Shown: piece by piece, positions 9,320 to 17,803 of the stretch
Position numbering within the stretch: the stretch's first letter is position 1
How the letters are laid out: each line of letters starts with the position of its first letter
Source of the DNA: GCA-2746365 sp963711255
GTDB lineage: Bacteria; Pseudomonadota; Gammaproteobacteria; SZUA-229
DNA length: 64,000 nucleotides
NCBI GenBank assembly: GCA_963711255.1
Contig: CAVQDO010000023.1
Span: 198,390 to 262,389 of the forward strand
Reading direction: 5' to 3'
The notes under the pieces: generated by a model
The model's database searches: none
Told to the model about the DNA's origin: nothing
Seen by the model: the letters and a program-made list of their open reading frames with translations, nothing else
Program-made: the position numbers and the translations under genes

Positions 9320-9851
9320 TAAGAAACCTGTTTTATCTGAATCTGTTGATCCAGCAACAGGGCGATTCGGGCCAGCTTTTTAACGGCACGCACTGACAGG
9401 GTCGCGCCAGAAATATTATCGATAGTCTGATCAAGGCGATGGTCCTGTTTTAAACCTGCCTGTTTAAACTGTTCGGTAAAAAAATCATGACGCACTTCCC
9501 AGCCACGGCTTTCCCTGAAAACCAGGATCTTGATGTGTTCTATTTTTCCATTTGAAATAACAATACCGGTGGTTATTGGTTTCTCTTTACCAATTTCATC
9601 GAGTATCCATGCTGATTTGCTGTCGTCCTGCCAGTAGCGAACACGTAAACCTTTGTACTTGTGGTCTAGGATAGCGACAATCTGTTTTTTCAATTCTTCG
9701 TTTAACCAGAGCGCTTTTGCTTTTGGCGGGTTGTTATCAAATACCTGGTTAATGAATTCATCAGGTTTCTGGTAAACGCCGCCAGCAAAAGAACTAACAC
9801 TGAGCAGTAAAGCCAAAAAATTAAAATAACGCTTTTCAATGCAATTTTCAT
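9319..9851 (-). CDS. FMN-binding domain exported protein (start region possibly frameshifted)
   Basis: The mature part is an FMN-binding domain of the NqrC/RnfG type, ending with DNISGATLSVRAVKK. This fits the Dx(I/V)SGAT motif whose Thr is covalently flavinylated by ApbE. From the ATG at 9851 the first 12 codons (MKIALKSVILIF) look like the start of a signal peptide. The rest of that peptide (LALLLSVSSFAGG) is read only in another frame, which opens at a TTG at 9816. One extra T in the run of six at 9815-9820 would join them perfectly. So this is either a TTG-started gene of 165 residues or a single-base sequence error or mutation. It probably passes electrons with the PepSY protein. Confidence 0.78.
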
Positions 9852-9876
9852 AGCTATTAATTGTACATTAAACGGC

Positions 9877-9900
9877 AAAAAAGGGCGCAATGCGCCCCTT
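9877..9900 (-). terminator. Rho-independent terminator after the porin gene
   Basis: On the minus strand GGGCGC-ATT-GCGCCC forms a strong hairpin followed directly by six T. It lies 23 bp beyond the porin stop codon and just before the FMN-binding gene, so transcripts of the porin would mostly end here. Confidence 0.85.
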
Positions 9901-9922
9901 GTTATCAGCCGCTAAGGAGTCT

Positions 9923-11069
9923 TTAGAACTGATAACCAACACCCAGGTTAAAGCCGTCCATGTTACCGGCAGCATCATTCTGTGCCTGGTAGTCGGCTTT
10001 AAAGACAACATTTTCATGCGGCCAGTAATTGAAACCAACATCGGTCTGTGATTTACCGGTATCACCGGTACCCCCATTATCCCATTCATTCTGGCGAACA
10101 AAGACACCAAATTTTGGTGCTACTCTATAAGAGGCTTCAATATAACCACCGTCCTGTACGTCTTTTTCAGCAGCCGAGGCAGCCATCACCATCAATGTCC
10201 CAGCGTGCATATAAACCTGTCAGGGTAACATCAGCAACACTCCAGCGGGCATGAGTTTCTACCAGTGTGGCACTTTCGATTGTGTCGCTGCTGTCCTGTG
10301 TCATGTCATCCTGGTATTGCACAGTAGCGGCAACTTCCAGACCACGAACACCGGTGTATTTAGCACGGCCAGTCAGCGCAAGGTTACGCGCTTCGGCTTT
10401 ACTTACTTTTTGACGGCCACCGCGTATTGAGGTGCCGCCGTTCAGGCCGCTGGTTAAAGCAACATCGTAGCTGAAGCCGGAAGCAGAAGTACCCGATAAC
10501 ATAGCGCCACCTTCCCACCAGGTTGCTGGAATGATGTCTTTCTCAACCGGGTTACGCTCTACACCATAAAATGTTGGTGGTTCGTGTGTTTCGTTGATTA
10601 TGCCAACAGGGATAAGGAATACACCGGCATTCGCTTTCATGTTTTCATTTAAATCAAACTGTACGTAGGCCTGTTCGACTTCAACTTCACCACCGTTTGA
10701 ACCGTCATCAGTATCTTTAACCAGGGCATGTTCTATTTCAAATTCCGAGAAGAAACGGATGTCATCATTAAATTCGTGATTTATGTATATAACAAAACGA
10801 TGCAGGTCCAGTTCTCTTTTATCCTTACCTTGACCATCACTCCAATTGTTGTAGTGCAGTTCACCGTAACCGCCAATCGTTGTACTGCTTGTGCTGCTGC
10901 TGTTTTCATCAACCTGTGCAGCAAGCTGGTCGAGCTGATCTTTCAGTGCATTGAATTCTGCTTCTGTTACGGCGAAGGCGGGCTGGCTTAGTGCCATGCC
11001 AGTAGCGATTGTAATGGCGCTAGCAAGTGATTTTTTAGCGATAGATTGACGTATCACAATATTCTCCAA
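9923..11069 (-). pseudogene. OprO/OprP-type porin, one frameshift near 10183
   Basis: The first frame gives a signal peptide (IAKKSLASAITIATGMALSQ), a short coiled coil (LKDQLDQLAAQ), then porin strands such as IGGYGELHYNNW and FYGVERNPVEKDIIPATWWE. The latter is characteristic of phosphate-selective porin O/P relatives. It runs out of frame after GLYARWDIDGD. The other frame continues with AASAAEKDVQDGGYIEASYR and ends LGVGYQF, a proper C-terminal Phe for an outer-membrane barrel. Removing one G near 10183 joins both into about 381 residues. It may be an intact gene with a sequence error or a recent mutant. The solute is not deducible. A Fur-like box lies upstream. Confidence 0.82.
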
Positions 11070-11166
11070 AAATAATTAAAAATTCAGCCGGTTTATGCTG
11101 GTGTTTATTGACACCGGAACCTGCGGTTTGCATTCTGGGGATTATTATACCTGTTGCAATTGCGAA

Positions 11167-11181
11167 TGCAAATGATTCTCA
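11167..11181. promoter_or_regulatory. Putative Fur box between porin and DUF4412-like gene
   Basis: TGCAAATGATTCTCA matches 11 of 14 fixed positions of the 7-1-7 Fur motif TGATAATnATTATCA. It lies about 100 bp upstream of the porin start and 120 bp upstream of the divergent secreted-protein gene, so either or both could be iron regulated. Match counted by eye. Confidence 0.5.
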
Positions 11182-11303
11182 TGTAGATTATCATATCTAT
11201 TATGGGTTAGATGATGCATGCAATTTAGGTATAAATAGTATGATTCGGTGTTTTAAGCCGGTTGCTAAGGGTATAATTTCAGAAATTTTTAATGGAGTGA
11301 TTA

Positions 11304-12155
11304 ATGAATAAACTGATTCAACTGACTATTGCCGCTATTGCTTTTTCGGCTTCCACGGCTTTTGTTACAGCCACTGCGGGCACCATTATTCAAATTCAGA
11401 ATAATGGCAATACATCCACCATACTAACCGATGGCAAGCAGGCGCGAATGAATATGGGCGGCTCTGAGTACATCATCGTCAATTATAAAAATCAAAGCGT
11501 TAAAGCAGTAAATCCGCAAAAGGGCGAGGTGATGCTGCTGAATGTTGATGATATTCCTAAAGGTAGCAATGCCGCCAGAATCAAGACTTCTATCAAGAAC
11601 CTCGGTGCCGGACCTGATATTGCAGGTTATAAAACACAAAAGTTTGCTTATTACGCGAACGGCCAGTCCTGCGGAACCGTTTATGGTTCCAGGGATGCTT
11701 TTAAGGCACAAGGTGTAGAAGACCTGTTTAATGCCATGAAAACCATGATGGAAAGACAGCAGGCAATGATGGGCGGTTTTGCCGGCATGATGGATGACTG
11801 CAGCCGTGCCGACCTGGAAATGAGCGAACATGTCAGCACTATCGGCGTGCCTATGCGAACCGAGGATAAAGGTGTTGTCGACTCTGAAGTAAAGAGCATC
11901 AAACTGAATGTTGATTTACCCGCCGATACTTTTGCTATACCAGCGAACTACAAAACGGTAACCGTTAAGGACGAAATGGCAAAGGCAGCAAAAGGTATGG
12001 CAGAAATGCGTCAGCAGATGCAGCAGCAACAACCGCAAATGCAGCAGATGATGCAACAAATGCAACAGTCCGGCCAGATGACCCCTGAAATGATGGAGCA
12101 GATGCAACGCGCCCAGGATATGATGCGACAGTATCAGCAGCCGCAGCCACAATAG
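11304..12155 (+). CDS. Exported DUF4412-like protein with Met/Gln-rich tail
   Basis: The 283-residue protein has a signal peptide (residues 1-25, IAAIAFSASTAFVTATAG) and a good ribosome binding site (GGAG). The central part (about 30-215) has DUF4412-like phrasing: TSTILTDGKQARMNMGGSEY, MLLNVDDIP and LNVDLPADTFAIPANYK. Two cysteines (SCGTVYGS and DDCSRAD) could pair in the periplasm. The last 65 residues are low-complexity Met and Gln repeats (MQQQQPQMQQMMQQMQQ), a composition seen in metal- or copper-handling tails, though this is only suggestive. It lies divergent from the porin across the Fur-like box. Function unknown. Confidence 0.65.
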   Translation: MNKLIQLTIAAIAFSASTAFVTATAGTIIQIQNNGNTSTILTDGKQARMNMGGSEYIIVNYKNQSVKAVNPQKGEVMLLNVDDIPKGSNAARIKTSIKNLGAGPDIAGYKTQKFAYYANGQSCGTVYGSRDAFKAQGVEDLFNAMKTMMERQQAMMGGFAGMMDDCSRADLEMSEHVSTIGVPMRTEDKGVVDSEVKSIKLNVDLPADTFAIPANYKTVTVKDEMAKAAKGMAEMRQQMQQQQPQMQQMMQQMQQSGQMTPEMMEQMQRAQDMMRQYQQPQPQ

Positions 12156-12245
12156 TAGTTATGGCTGCTGTCGTGGCCGGTGTCGTGGTAAAACAACGGT
12201 GTTGTTTTACCACCATGGTTAGTGGTGCAGATTTGCTGCCTGCTG

Positions 12246-12803
12246 CTAACTCTTGATTTTTATCATTCCCTGTTTTTCCGGATACTTGCCTTTTATATCC
12301 GCGTAAAATTTTTTAATGATTTCAAAGTCCTTATGAATGTCACCGCCTGGATACAGCAGTGTTTCAAAGCCCAGTGTTTTTGATGGGAAGTCAATATAGC
12401 CTAAACATACCGGCACTTTTGCTTCTTGAGCAATGTAATAAAAGCCGGTTTTCCAGTAGGGCGTTTTTGAACGGGTGCCCTCCGGTGCCAGGCACAAAAT
12501 CATCTCCTCACTGTTTTTTATCTGTTCGGCTATCTGATGGATAAAGCCGGTTGAGGCGGAACGATCAACCGGAATGCCGCCGAGTGCAGAAAAGACATAA
12601 TGCAGCGGCCCGCTAAATAACTGTTTTTTGGCAACCCAGGTGATTTTTTTCTGCACATACCAGAAACACAGTATGGCTAAAGGAAAATCCCAGTTAGAGG
12701 TATGTGGCGCACCAATCAGGACAAACTTTTTTTCTGCGGGCATGCTTACCTTAACGCGCCAGCCGCTTAGCTTTAGAATTGTTTTGGCAAAAAGATGTAG
12801 CAT
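12246..12803 (-). CDS. 1-acyl-sn-glycerol-3-phosphate acyltransferase family protein (PlsC-like)
   Basis: The protein has 185 residues from MLHLFAKTILKLSGW; longer in-frame starts would overlap ycaO. The HX4D acyltransferase motif is HTSNWD (near residue 33). The substrate-binding block LAPEGTRSKTPYWKTGFYYI follows, with the family EGTR. One hydrophobic stretch near the N-terminus could lie on the inner membrane. Members transfer an acyl group to lysophosphatidate or related acceptors; this short version belongs to a broad group whose acceptor is uncertain. It is the last gene of the DUF2238-ycaO run, starting 11 bp after the ycaO stop. Confidence 0.87.
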   Translation of the reverse strand: MLHLFAKTILKLSGWRVKVSMPAEKKFVLIGAPHTSNWDFPLAILCFWYVQKKITWVAKKQLFSGPLHYVFSALGGIPVDRSASTGFIHQIAEQIKNSEEMILCLAPEGTRSKTPYWKTGFYYIAQEAKVPVCLGYIDFPSKTLGFETLLYPGGDIHKDFEIIKKFYADIKGKYPEKQGMIKIKS

Positions 12804-12813
12804 GCGGTGATAT

Positions 12814-14559
12814 TTATTTTTTCCAGTTTTCCTGTTTGGCGACATGCAGTTTTCTGTAGCCATCAAGCAGTTTGTGATGCGTGGTGAAACCATCCAGGCT
12901 TAAACCCGGGCTATGCAGGCCAAAAAAGTTCTCTTTGCCAGAGACGACATCTTTACAGTCTGCCAGTGTTTGCTGGCCAAACATTAAGACGAGGCTGTCT
13001 TCATAGTCTTCAAGCTTTCGCTCGCCCATGCGGATTTCAAGCAGTGTTTGCAGGCATAAATAAAAACGTGAAGCATCATTATCAAGCTGGTCGATGTGCA
13101 GGCACCAGCTGACCCATTCAATCGCTTCGTCATTTTTCAGGGCAAGGCATAGCATGGCTTTCAGCTCGCCAATACGCAGCTGTGCCCACGTAGTACCGGG
13201 GTTGGGCGCAACGCCGATAAATTCGGCGACCCGCTGATAGTCATTAAAGCCGCCTTCTTCCAGACGCTCGAGGATAGACTGCCAACTGGCGGCATCAAGG
13301 TTTTTCAGGCTAAGTATTTCTTCGCGAAATAAAGCGCCTTCATTATTGTTATTCCAGAACAGGTCATCAACCGGGTAGATATCCGACATGCCGGGAACAA
13401 TAATACGGCAGCAATAAACATCAAGGTGCTCATAATCAGAGATATAAATATCAAATCCCAGTTCATGAATGATATCGCAAAGGTAACTGAACTCATCAGT
13501 AGTTGAAGCATCGTGATCCCAGTCACTAAATTCGTAGTCGGCCTTGTTCTTGAAAAAGTCATAAGCGATAAGGCCGCTGGAATCAATAAAATGGGTTTCC
13601 AGGTTATGGTGGTCCGAGACTTCATCAAGATCAAAACTGGGTGACTGGAAACCATCGAGCTGATCGAGATCACGGCCCTGCAATAATTCGGTGACCGTAC
13701 GTTCCAGCGCAACTTCAAAACTGGGGTGTGCACCAAACGAGGCAAAAACAGTCGCATTCATAGGGTTGATCAGCGTTACGCTCATTACCGGGTAACGGCC
13801 TCCGAGAGAAGCATCAGCAATACGCAGGCTATAGCCATGCGACTCAAGCTTGCGAATAGCCTCAACGATTTGCGGAAATCGCTGTAACACATCGTCAGGT
13901 ACTTCCGGCAGGCATATGCCTTCAGCGATTATTTTGTTTTTTATGTAGCGTTCAAAGACTTCAGACAGGCTTTGCACGCGTGCTTCATTCTGCGTGTTGC
14001 CGGCAGACATGCCGTTGCTGACATAGGAATTGCCGATTATGTTAACAGGGAACCAGATATCTTTGCCATCACGCTGGCGTTTATAAGGGCAGGCGCAGAT
14101 ACCGCGTTCGCCGGTGCCGGAATTGGTGTCAAATATTTTTGCTGCTGTCAGTTGATTGTCAGGGTCATAATAATTCCATAAGGTTTCGTCAAGCAGTCCA
14201 TCGGGAAGCTGGCTCGTATCATCACTGCTAAACCATCGTTCGTCCGGATAATGAACAAAATCACCCCTGGAAAAATCTTCGCCTAAATAAAAGTCAGCAA
14301 AAAAATAATTGCAGCTCAGGCGTTCAAAATATTCTCCCAGTGCACTGGCAAGGCAGGATTTTTTTGTTGTGCCCTTGCCGTTAGTAAACATCAGGCCGCA
14401 ATCTTTATCGCGTATATGAACGGAATAAACATTGGGTACCGGGTTTAACCAGGACGCTTCTTCAATATCAATATTTAAGCGCTTTAATTTGGCAAGCATT
14501 GATTCGATGGATTCTTCCAGCGCGGCATCTTTGCCTTTAATAAAAGTTTTTTCGCTCAT
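12814..14559 (-). CDS. ycaO: YcaO (ribosomal protein S12 methylthiotransferase accessory factor)
   Basis: At 581 residues this matches the full-length Escherichia coli YcaO (about 586), with a YcaO ATP-binding domain followed by a C-terminal TPR-like helical extension. Recognisable blocks are GKGTTKKSCLASALGEYFER, SNGMSAGNTQNEARVQSLSE and EVFERYIKNKII, with the Glu-rich ATP/Mg sites of the fold. E. coli YcaO assists RimO in beta-methylthiolation of ribosomal protein S12; stand-alone YcaO enzymes otherwise make azolines or thioamides. No precursor peptide or partner dehydrogenase is present nearby, so the housekeeping role is preferred. Its start overlaps the stop of the DUF2238 gene (ATGA). 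Confidence 0.9.
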   Translation of the reverse strand: MSEKTFIKGKDAALEESIESMLAKLKRLNIDIEEASWLNPVPNVYSVHIRDKDCGLMFTNGKGTTKKSCLASALGEYFERLSCNYFFADFYLGEDFSRGDFVHYPDERWFSSDDTSQLPDGLLDETLWNYYDPDNQLTAAKIFDTNSGTGERGICACPYKRQRDGKDIWFPVNIIGNSYVSNGMSAGNTQNEARVQSLSEVFERYIKNKIIAEGICLPEVPDDVLQRFPQIVEAIRKLESHGYSLRIADASLGGRYPVMSVTLINPMNATVFASFGAHPSFEVALERTVTELLQGRDLDQLDGFQSPSFDLDEVSDHHNLETHFIDSSGLIAYDFFKNKADYEFSDWDHDASTTDEFSYLCDIIHELGFDIYISDYEHLDVYCCRIIVPGMSDIYPVDDLFWNNNNEGALFREEILSLKNLDAASWQSILERLEEGGFNDYQRVAEFIGVAPNPGTTWAQLRIGELKAMLCLALKNDEAIEWVSWCLHIDQLDNDASRFYLCLQTLLEIRMGERKLEDYEDSLVLMFGQQTLADCKDVVSGKENFFGLHSPGLSLDGFTTHHKLLDGYRKLHVAKQENWKK

Positions 14560-15194
14560 AATGAAGCCTGTAGTTTTTTGATTTGCCTGTTATGGACAGG
14601 AGTTAGAATTGTGATTGCGCAGAGTGCACCGAATAATGCCCATGCCATATCAGATTGTGTGTCCCATGTATATCCCTGGGTGCCCAGAAATGCTTCCGCC
14701 GCTTCGCCAGACAGCAATGCGACCCACCACTCGAGGAGCTCATAAAACGCGCTCAATGCCAGGCAGAAGCATAAAGTAAAAAAGTGTGTAAAAGTTTTAC
14801 TAATAACTAATTCACGTCGAATAATTATTTCACGGCAGATTATTGCGGGGACAAATCCCTGTACGAAATGTCCGACTTTATCAAAGTTATTTCTTGAGTG
14901 ATCAAACATATCTCTGATGGTGTCGAATAAGGGCACTTCTGCGTAGGTATAATGGCCACCCACCATTAATAGCCAGCAATGCAGCAATATAAGCACATAG
15001 CATAAAGGCGTTAAGGGAAAACTTTTTCGTGTTAGCGCCAGGACTACTATGCCAATGACAGCAGGAGCTACTTCCAGCACCCAGGTCGGGTAGTCTTTTG
15101 GTGCAATCGCCGACCAGATGAATACAGCCAGGAACAGCGCAAGGTACAGCAGGCTCGCTGATAAACCCGGGTAAGGTTTAATGGCCGAATTCAT
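14556..15194 (-). CDS. DUF2238 (YjdF-like) integral membrane protein
   Basis: The 212-residue inner-membrane protein has about six hydrophobic helices. It carries the DUF2238 signature around FDKVGHFVQGFVPAIICREI and LSAFYELLEWWVALLSGEAA, plus FLGTQGYTWDTQSDMAWALF. The conserved acidic and His residues lie at the membrane surface, as is usual in the family. Its function is not known. The stop codon overlaps the ycaO start by 4 bp, so the two are translated together; a functional link is possible but unproven. Confidence 0.85.
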   Translation of the reverse strand: MNSAIKPYPGLSASLLYLALFLAVFIWSAIAPKDYPTWVLEVAPAVIGIVVLALTRKSFPLTPLCYVLILLHCWLLMVGGHYTYAEVPLFDTIRDMFDHSRNNFDKVGHFVQGFVPAIICREIIIRRELVISKTFTHFFTLCFCLALSAFYELLEWWVALLSGEAAEAFLGTQGYTWDTQSDMAWALFGALCAITILTPVHNRQIKKLQASL

Positions 15195-15202
15195 TTATAG
15201 CG

Positions 15203-15670
15203 TTATTTGTTGTGCTTTTTGCAGGCATCGAGGACTTCATCGACATGGCCTTTAACTTTTACCCCGCGCCATTCTTCGATAAGGACACCATTTTCATCGA
15301 TTAAAAAGGTGCTGCGGTCAACGCCCATGTATTCGCGTCCATAGAGTTTTTTTAATTTGATGACATCAAACTGTTTGCAAAGCGATTCGTCTTCATCTGA
15401 AAGAAGCTCAAAATTAAATGCCTGTTTAGTTTTGAAATTTTCGTGCTTGCGTATCGAGTCGCGTGAGACACCCAGGATGACCGTGTTTTGCCGGGTGAAT
15501 TTAGCTTTGCTATCACGGAAGTTCTGTCCTTCGGTGGTGCAACCCGGTGTGCTGTCTTTAGGGTAAAAGTATAAAACGACTTTTTTACCGGCTAAATCTT
15601 TTAGTGCGATTTGTTGTTCACCCGTAGCCGGGCGTGAAAAATTTTTAACTTTTTTTCCGATTTTAACCAT
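15203..15670 (-). CDS. bcp: Peroxiredoxin of the Bcp/PrxQ family
   Basis: This 155-residue thiol peroxidase reduces hydrogen peroxide and organic peroxides in the cytoplasm. The peroxidatic Cys44 lies in KDSTPGCTTEGQNFRD. E. coli Bcp has a resolving Cys five residues later; here that position is not Cys, so resolution must use Cys98 (in DESLCKQFDV), the C-terminal Cys or an external thiol. The active-site Arg lies in VDRSTFLIDENG. It follows gcvR by about 15 bp on the same strand, the order seen in E. coli. Confidence 0.94.
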   Translation of the reverse strand: MVKIGKKVKNFSRPATGEQQIALKDLAGKKVVLYFYPKDSTPGCTTEGQNFRDSKAKFTRQNTVILGVSRDSIRKHENFKTKQAFNFELLSDEDESLCKQFDVIKLKKLYGREYMGVDRSTFLIDENGVLIEEWRGVKVKGHVDEVLDACKKHNK

Positions 15671-15685
15671 GATTAGTCCTGTGCT

Positions 15686-16210
15686 TTAGATGCTCTTTAG
15701 TTCAGCATCAAGATTCAGTTCGTCGCATATATCCATAAATGCTTCCCGCAGCTTCGCAATATTGGTATCAGCGGGTATGCCGACAGTCATGTGCAGGGCG
15801 AACATTGGCGAGCCGGTATGCGGTGCAGCATAACGTTCGGTTTGAAGATCGACGATATTTATATTTCGTGTCGAGAAAAAACCGGATAGATTGTGCACGA
15901 TTCCCGGGTGATCCAGTGAAGCGACATCGACCGAGTAGGGTATGGTGTTTTCGGCTATACCGCGTTCTGATGTGGCCTTTAATAACAGGCTCATATTCAT
16001 TGTTTTTTCAATGTCACTTACCTGTGTATGCAGCGCTGCTAAAGCATCGGGCTCACCGCTAACCAGTAATAGAACGGCAAACTCACCGCCAAGTACAGTC
16101 ATGCGGCTGTCTTCAATATTCAATCCGTGGGTATAGATGATATTACTGAGCTGGTCGACAATGCCGGGGCGGTCTTCACCGAGGGCAGAAATAACAAGTT
16201 TTGTGGTCAT
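15686..16210 (-). CDS. gcvR: Glycine cleavage system transcriptional repressor GcvR (double ACT)
   Basis: The 174-residue protein consists of two ACT domains. The first (about 1-80) has LVISALGEDRPGIVDQLSNI and the second (about 95-170) SVDVASLDHPGIVHNLSGFF. GcvR of E. coli binds glycine and holds GcvA in a repressing complex on the gcv promoter; it does not bind DNA itself. The gcvR-bcp pair divergent from dapA-bamC is the standard gammaproteobacterial arrangement and supports the name. No gcv genes are in this window. Confidence 0.9.
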   Translation of the reverse strand: MTTKLVISALGEDRPGIVDQLSNIIYTHGLNIEDSRMTVLGGEFAVLLLVSGEPDALAALHTQVSDIEKTMNMSLLLKATSERGIAENTIPYSVDVASLDHPGIVHNLSGFFSTRNINIVDLQTERYAAPHTGSPMFALHMTVGIPADTNIAKLREAFMDICDELNLDAELKSI

Positions 16211-16327
16211 GATATTGTTAGCACTTAGGAATCACATTTAAGGAACGCACAGTGTAAACAAAAAATGCTTAAACGCAAGATCTCAATAGATGAAGCAGGT
16301 TAACAGTACAGGTGAAGGTGAGACGAT

Positions 16328-16693
16328 TTAACCCAGTTCGGATAATTCACGCATTAGCATAGCGGGATTACTGGTGTTTAATTCGATCAGGCGGCGTAAA
16401 TGCTGCAGGCTGTTGACATCAATTTGCAGCCATTTCAGGCCCCAGTTGCCATTGTTTGAGTGCGTGATATTGACCCTGGCGTGGATGGAGACATCTTCAC
16501 CGAGGAATAATGCCATGCCACACGGTTTGCTCTGGTCAAAATCGAGATTATCAGGCGGTTCAACCAGCATGCCCTTGAGAGAGATGTCCAGCAGGTTGCA
16601 GCTCCATTCCTGGTGTCCGCACTGCATCAGGATCTCAGCGCTAAAAGGGATACGGTTATAACTGCGACGTTCTGATTGTTCTGATGTGTTCAA
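16328..16693 (-). CDS. PilZ domain protein (c-di-GMP receptor)
   Basis: The 121-residue protein is a stand-alone PilZ domain. The c-di-GMP binding elements are intact: the RxxxR motif in ERRSYNRIPF near the N-terminus and the DxSxxG motif in LLDISLKGMLVEPP about 25 residues later. The start codon is TTG, and no upstream in-frame ATG exists. The downstream effector partner cannot be told. It is placed between gcvR and dapA, a small insertion into the otherwise conserved gcvR/dapA divergent pair. A possible source and sink of its ligand is the GGDEF-EAL protein at 21 kb. Confidence 0.88.
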   Translation of the reverse strand: MNTSEQSERRSYNRIPFSAEILMQCGHQEWSCNLLDISLKGMLVEPPDNLDFDQSKPCGMALFLGEDVSIHARVNITHSNNGNWGLKWLQIDVNSLQHLRRLIELNTSNPAMLMRELSELG

Positions 16694-16823
16694 TTGTTTG
16701 CCTAAAAGAGGAATAACTCTACCTGAATAAATACTAGTAAATTATTCGTAATTGGCAACATAAATCATTGAAATAAAGGTGAAATATTGATTAACTGTGC
16801 GACTTGCTTTATTGGGGCTATTA

Positions 16824-17720
16824 ATGAGTACAGGCGACATATTTCGAAGCAGTATGGTGGCGTTGGTTACACCGATGCAGGTAGACGGCAGTGTGGATTA
16901 CGCCAGCCTGGCCAAACTGGTTGAATTTCATATAGAAAACGGCACTTCGGCGATTGTATCGATGGGTACAACGGGCGAGTCAGCGACATTGAACATGGAT
17001 GAGCACTGTAATGTCATGGCGCGTACGGTCGAAATGGTTAAAGGCCGCATTCCCGTGATTGCCGGTACCGGAGCAAATTCGACATGGGAAGCCATCGAGT
17101 TAACCCGCTGTGCTCAGCAGGGCGGTGCTGATGCCTGTCTGCTGGTAACGCCGTATTACAATAAGCCGCCGCAGCAGGGCCTGTATCTGCATCACCGGAA
17201 AATTGCTGAAACCGTTGATATTCCTCAGATTCTTTACAATGTTCCGGGGCGTACCGCGGTCGATATGTTGCCTGAGACCGTAAAACGGCTGTCAGAGGTT
17301 GATAATATTATCGGTTTAAAAGACGCTACCGGGGATCTTGATCGCCTGGCGCAGACACAGGCATTACTGGCTGACGCTGACTTTAAGCTATACAGCGGCG
17401 ATGATGATACCGGCACAGAATTTATGCTGCGCGGTGGTCACGGTGTGATTTCGGTCACCAGTAATGTGGCACCCAGGGCCATGGCTGCGATGTGTGAAGC
17501 GGCACTGGCGGGTGATCGTGAATTGGCAGAAGCCTTAAATCAGCCATTAACAGGTCTGCATACTCAATTATTTCTCGAGGCAAACCCGATTCCTGTGAAA
17601 TGGGCGCTGTCTGAAATGAAACTTATACCACCTGGCATACGTCTACCTTTAACGCAGCTGGCCGAGCAATATCATCAACCAGTTTTAGCCGCCATGAAAC
17701 AGGCGGGTATACTGGACTAG
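16824..17720 (+). CDS. dapA: 4-hydroxy-tetrahydrodipicolinate synthase
   Basis: This enzyme condenses pyruvate with aspartate semialdehyde, the first committed step of lysine and diaminopimelate synthesis. The chosen ATG gives MSTGDIFRSSMVALVTPM and 298 residues (E. coli 292), with GGGG upstream; a start nine codons earlier adds unfamiliar residues. The active-site Lys is in GLKDATGD, the catalytic Tyr in LYNVPGRTAVDM, and the substrate-binding TTGES in VSMGTTGESATL. It is followed by bamC, the usual dapA-bamC (nlpB) pair. Confidence 0.97.
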   Translation: MSTGDIFRSSMVALVTPMQVDGSVDYASLAKLVEFHIENGTSAIVSMGTTGESATLNMDEHCNVMARTVEMVKGRIPVIAGTGANSTWEAIELTRCAQQGGADACLLVTPYYNKPPQQGLYLHHRKIAETVDIPQILYNVPGRTAVDMLPETVKRLSEVDNIIGLKDATGDLDRLAQTQALLADADFKLYSGDDDTGTEFMLRGGHGVISVTSNVAPRAMAAMCEAALAGDRELAEALNQPLTGLHTQLFLEANPIPVKWALSEMKLIPPGIRLPLTQLAEQYHQPVLAAMKQAGILD

Positions 17721-17803
17721 TCATAACTGGCTTAGAAAGCCGTTTGACCGTTCGAATAGCTATGCCTGATAGCATGGGCAGCACATAAATTGAGAAGCAG
17801 TTA

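Noticed and set aside
11916..12216. Minus-strand frames rich in His and Leu opposite the Met/Gln-rich tail
   Set aside because: They are antisense shadows of the MQQ repeats; no ribosome binding site or family features.
12814..14559. YcaO as part of an azole/thioamide peptide biosynthetic cluster
   Set aside because: No precursor peptide, dehydrogenase or exporter nearby; full-length match to the housekeeping YcaO.
17735..17803. tRNA-like GTTCGAATAGC string between dapA and bamC
   Set aside because: No acceptor or D arms fit; no cloverleaf could be folded.
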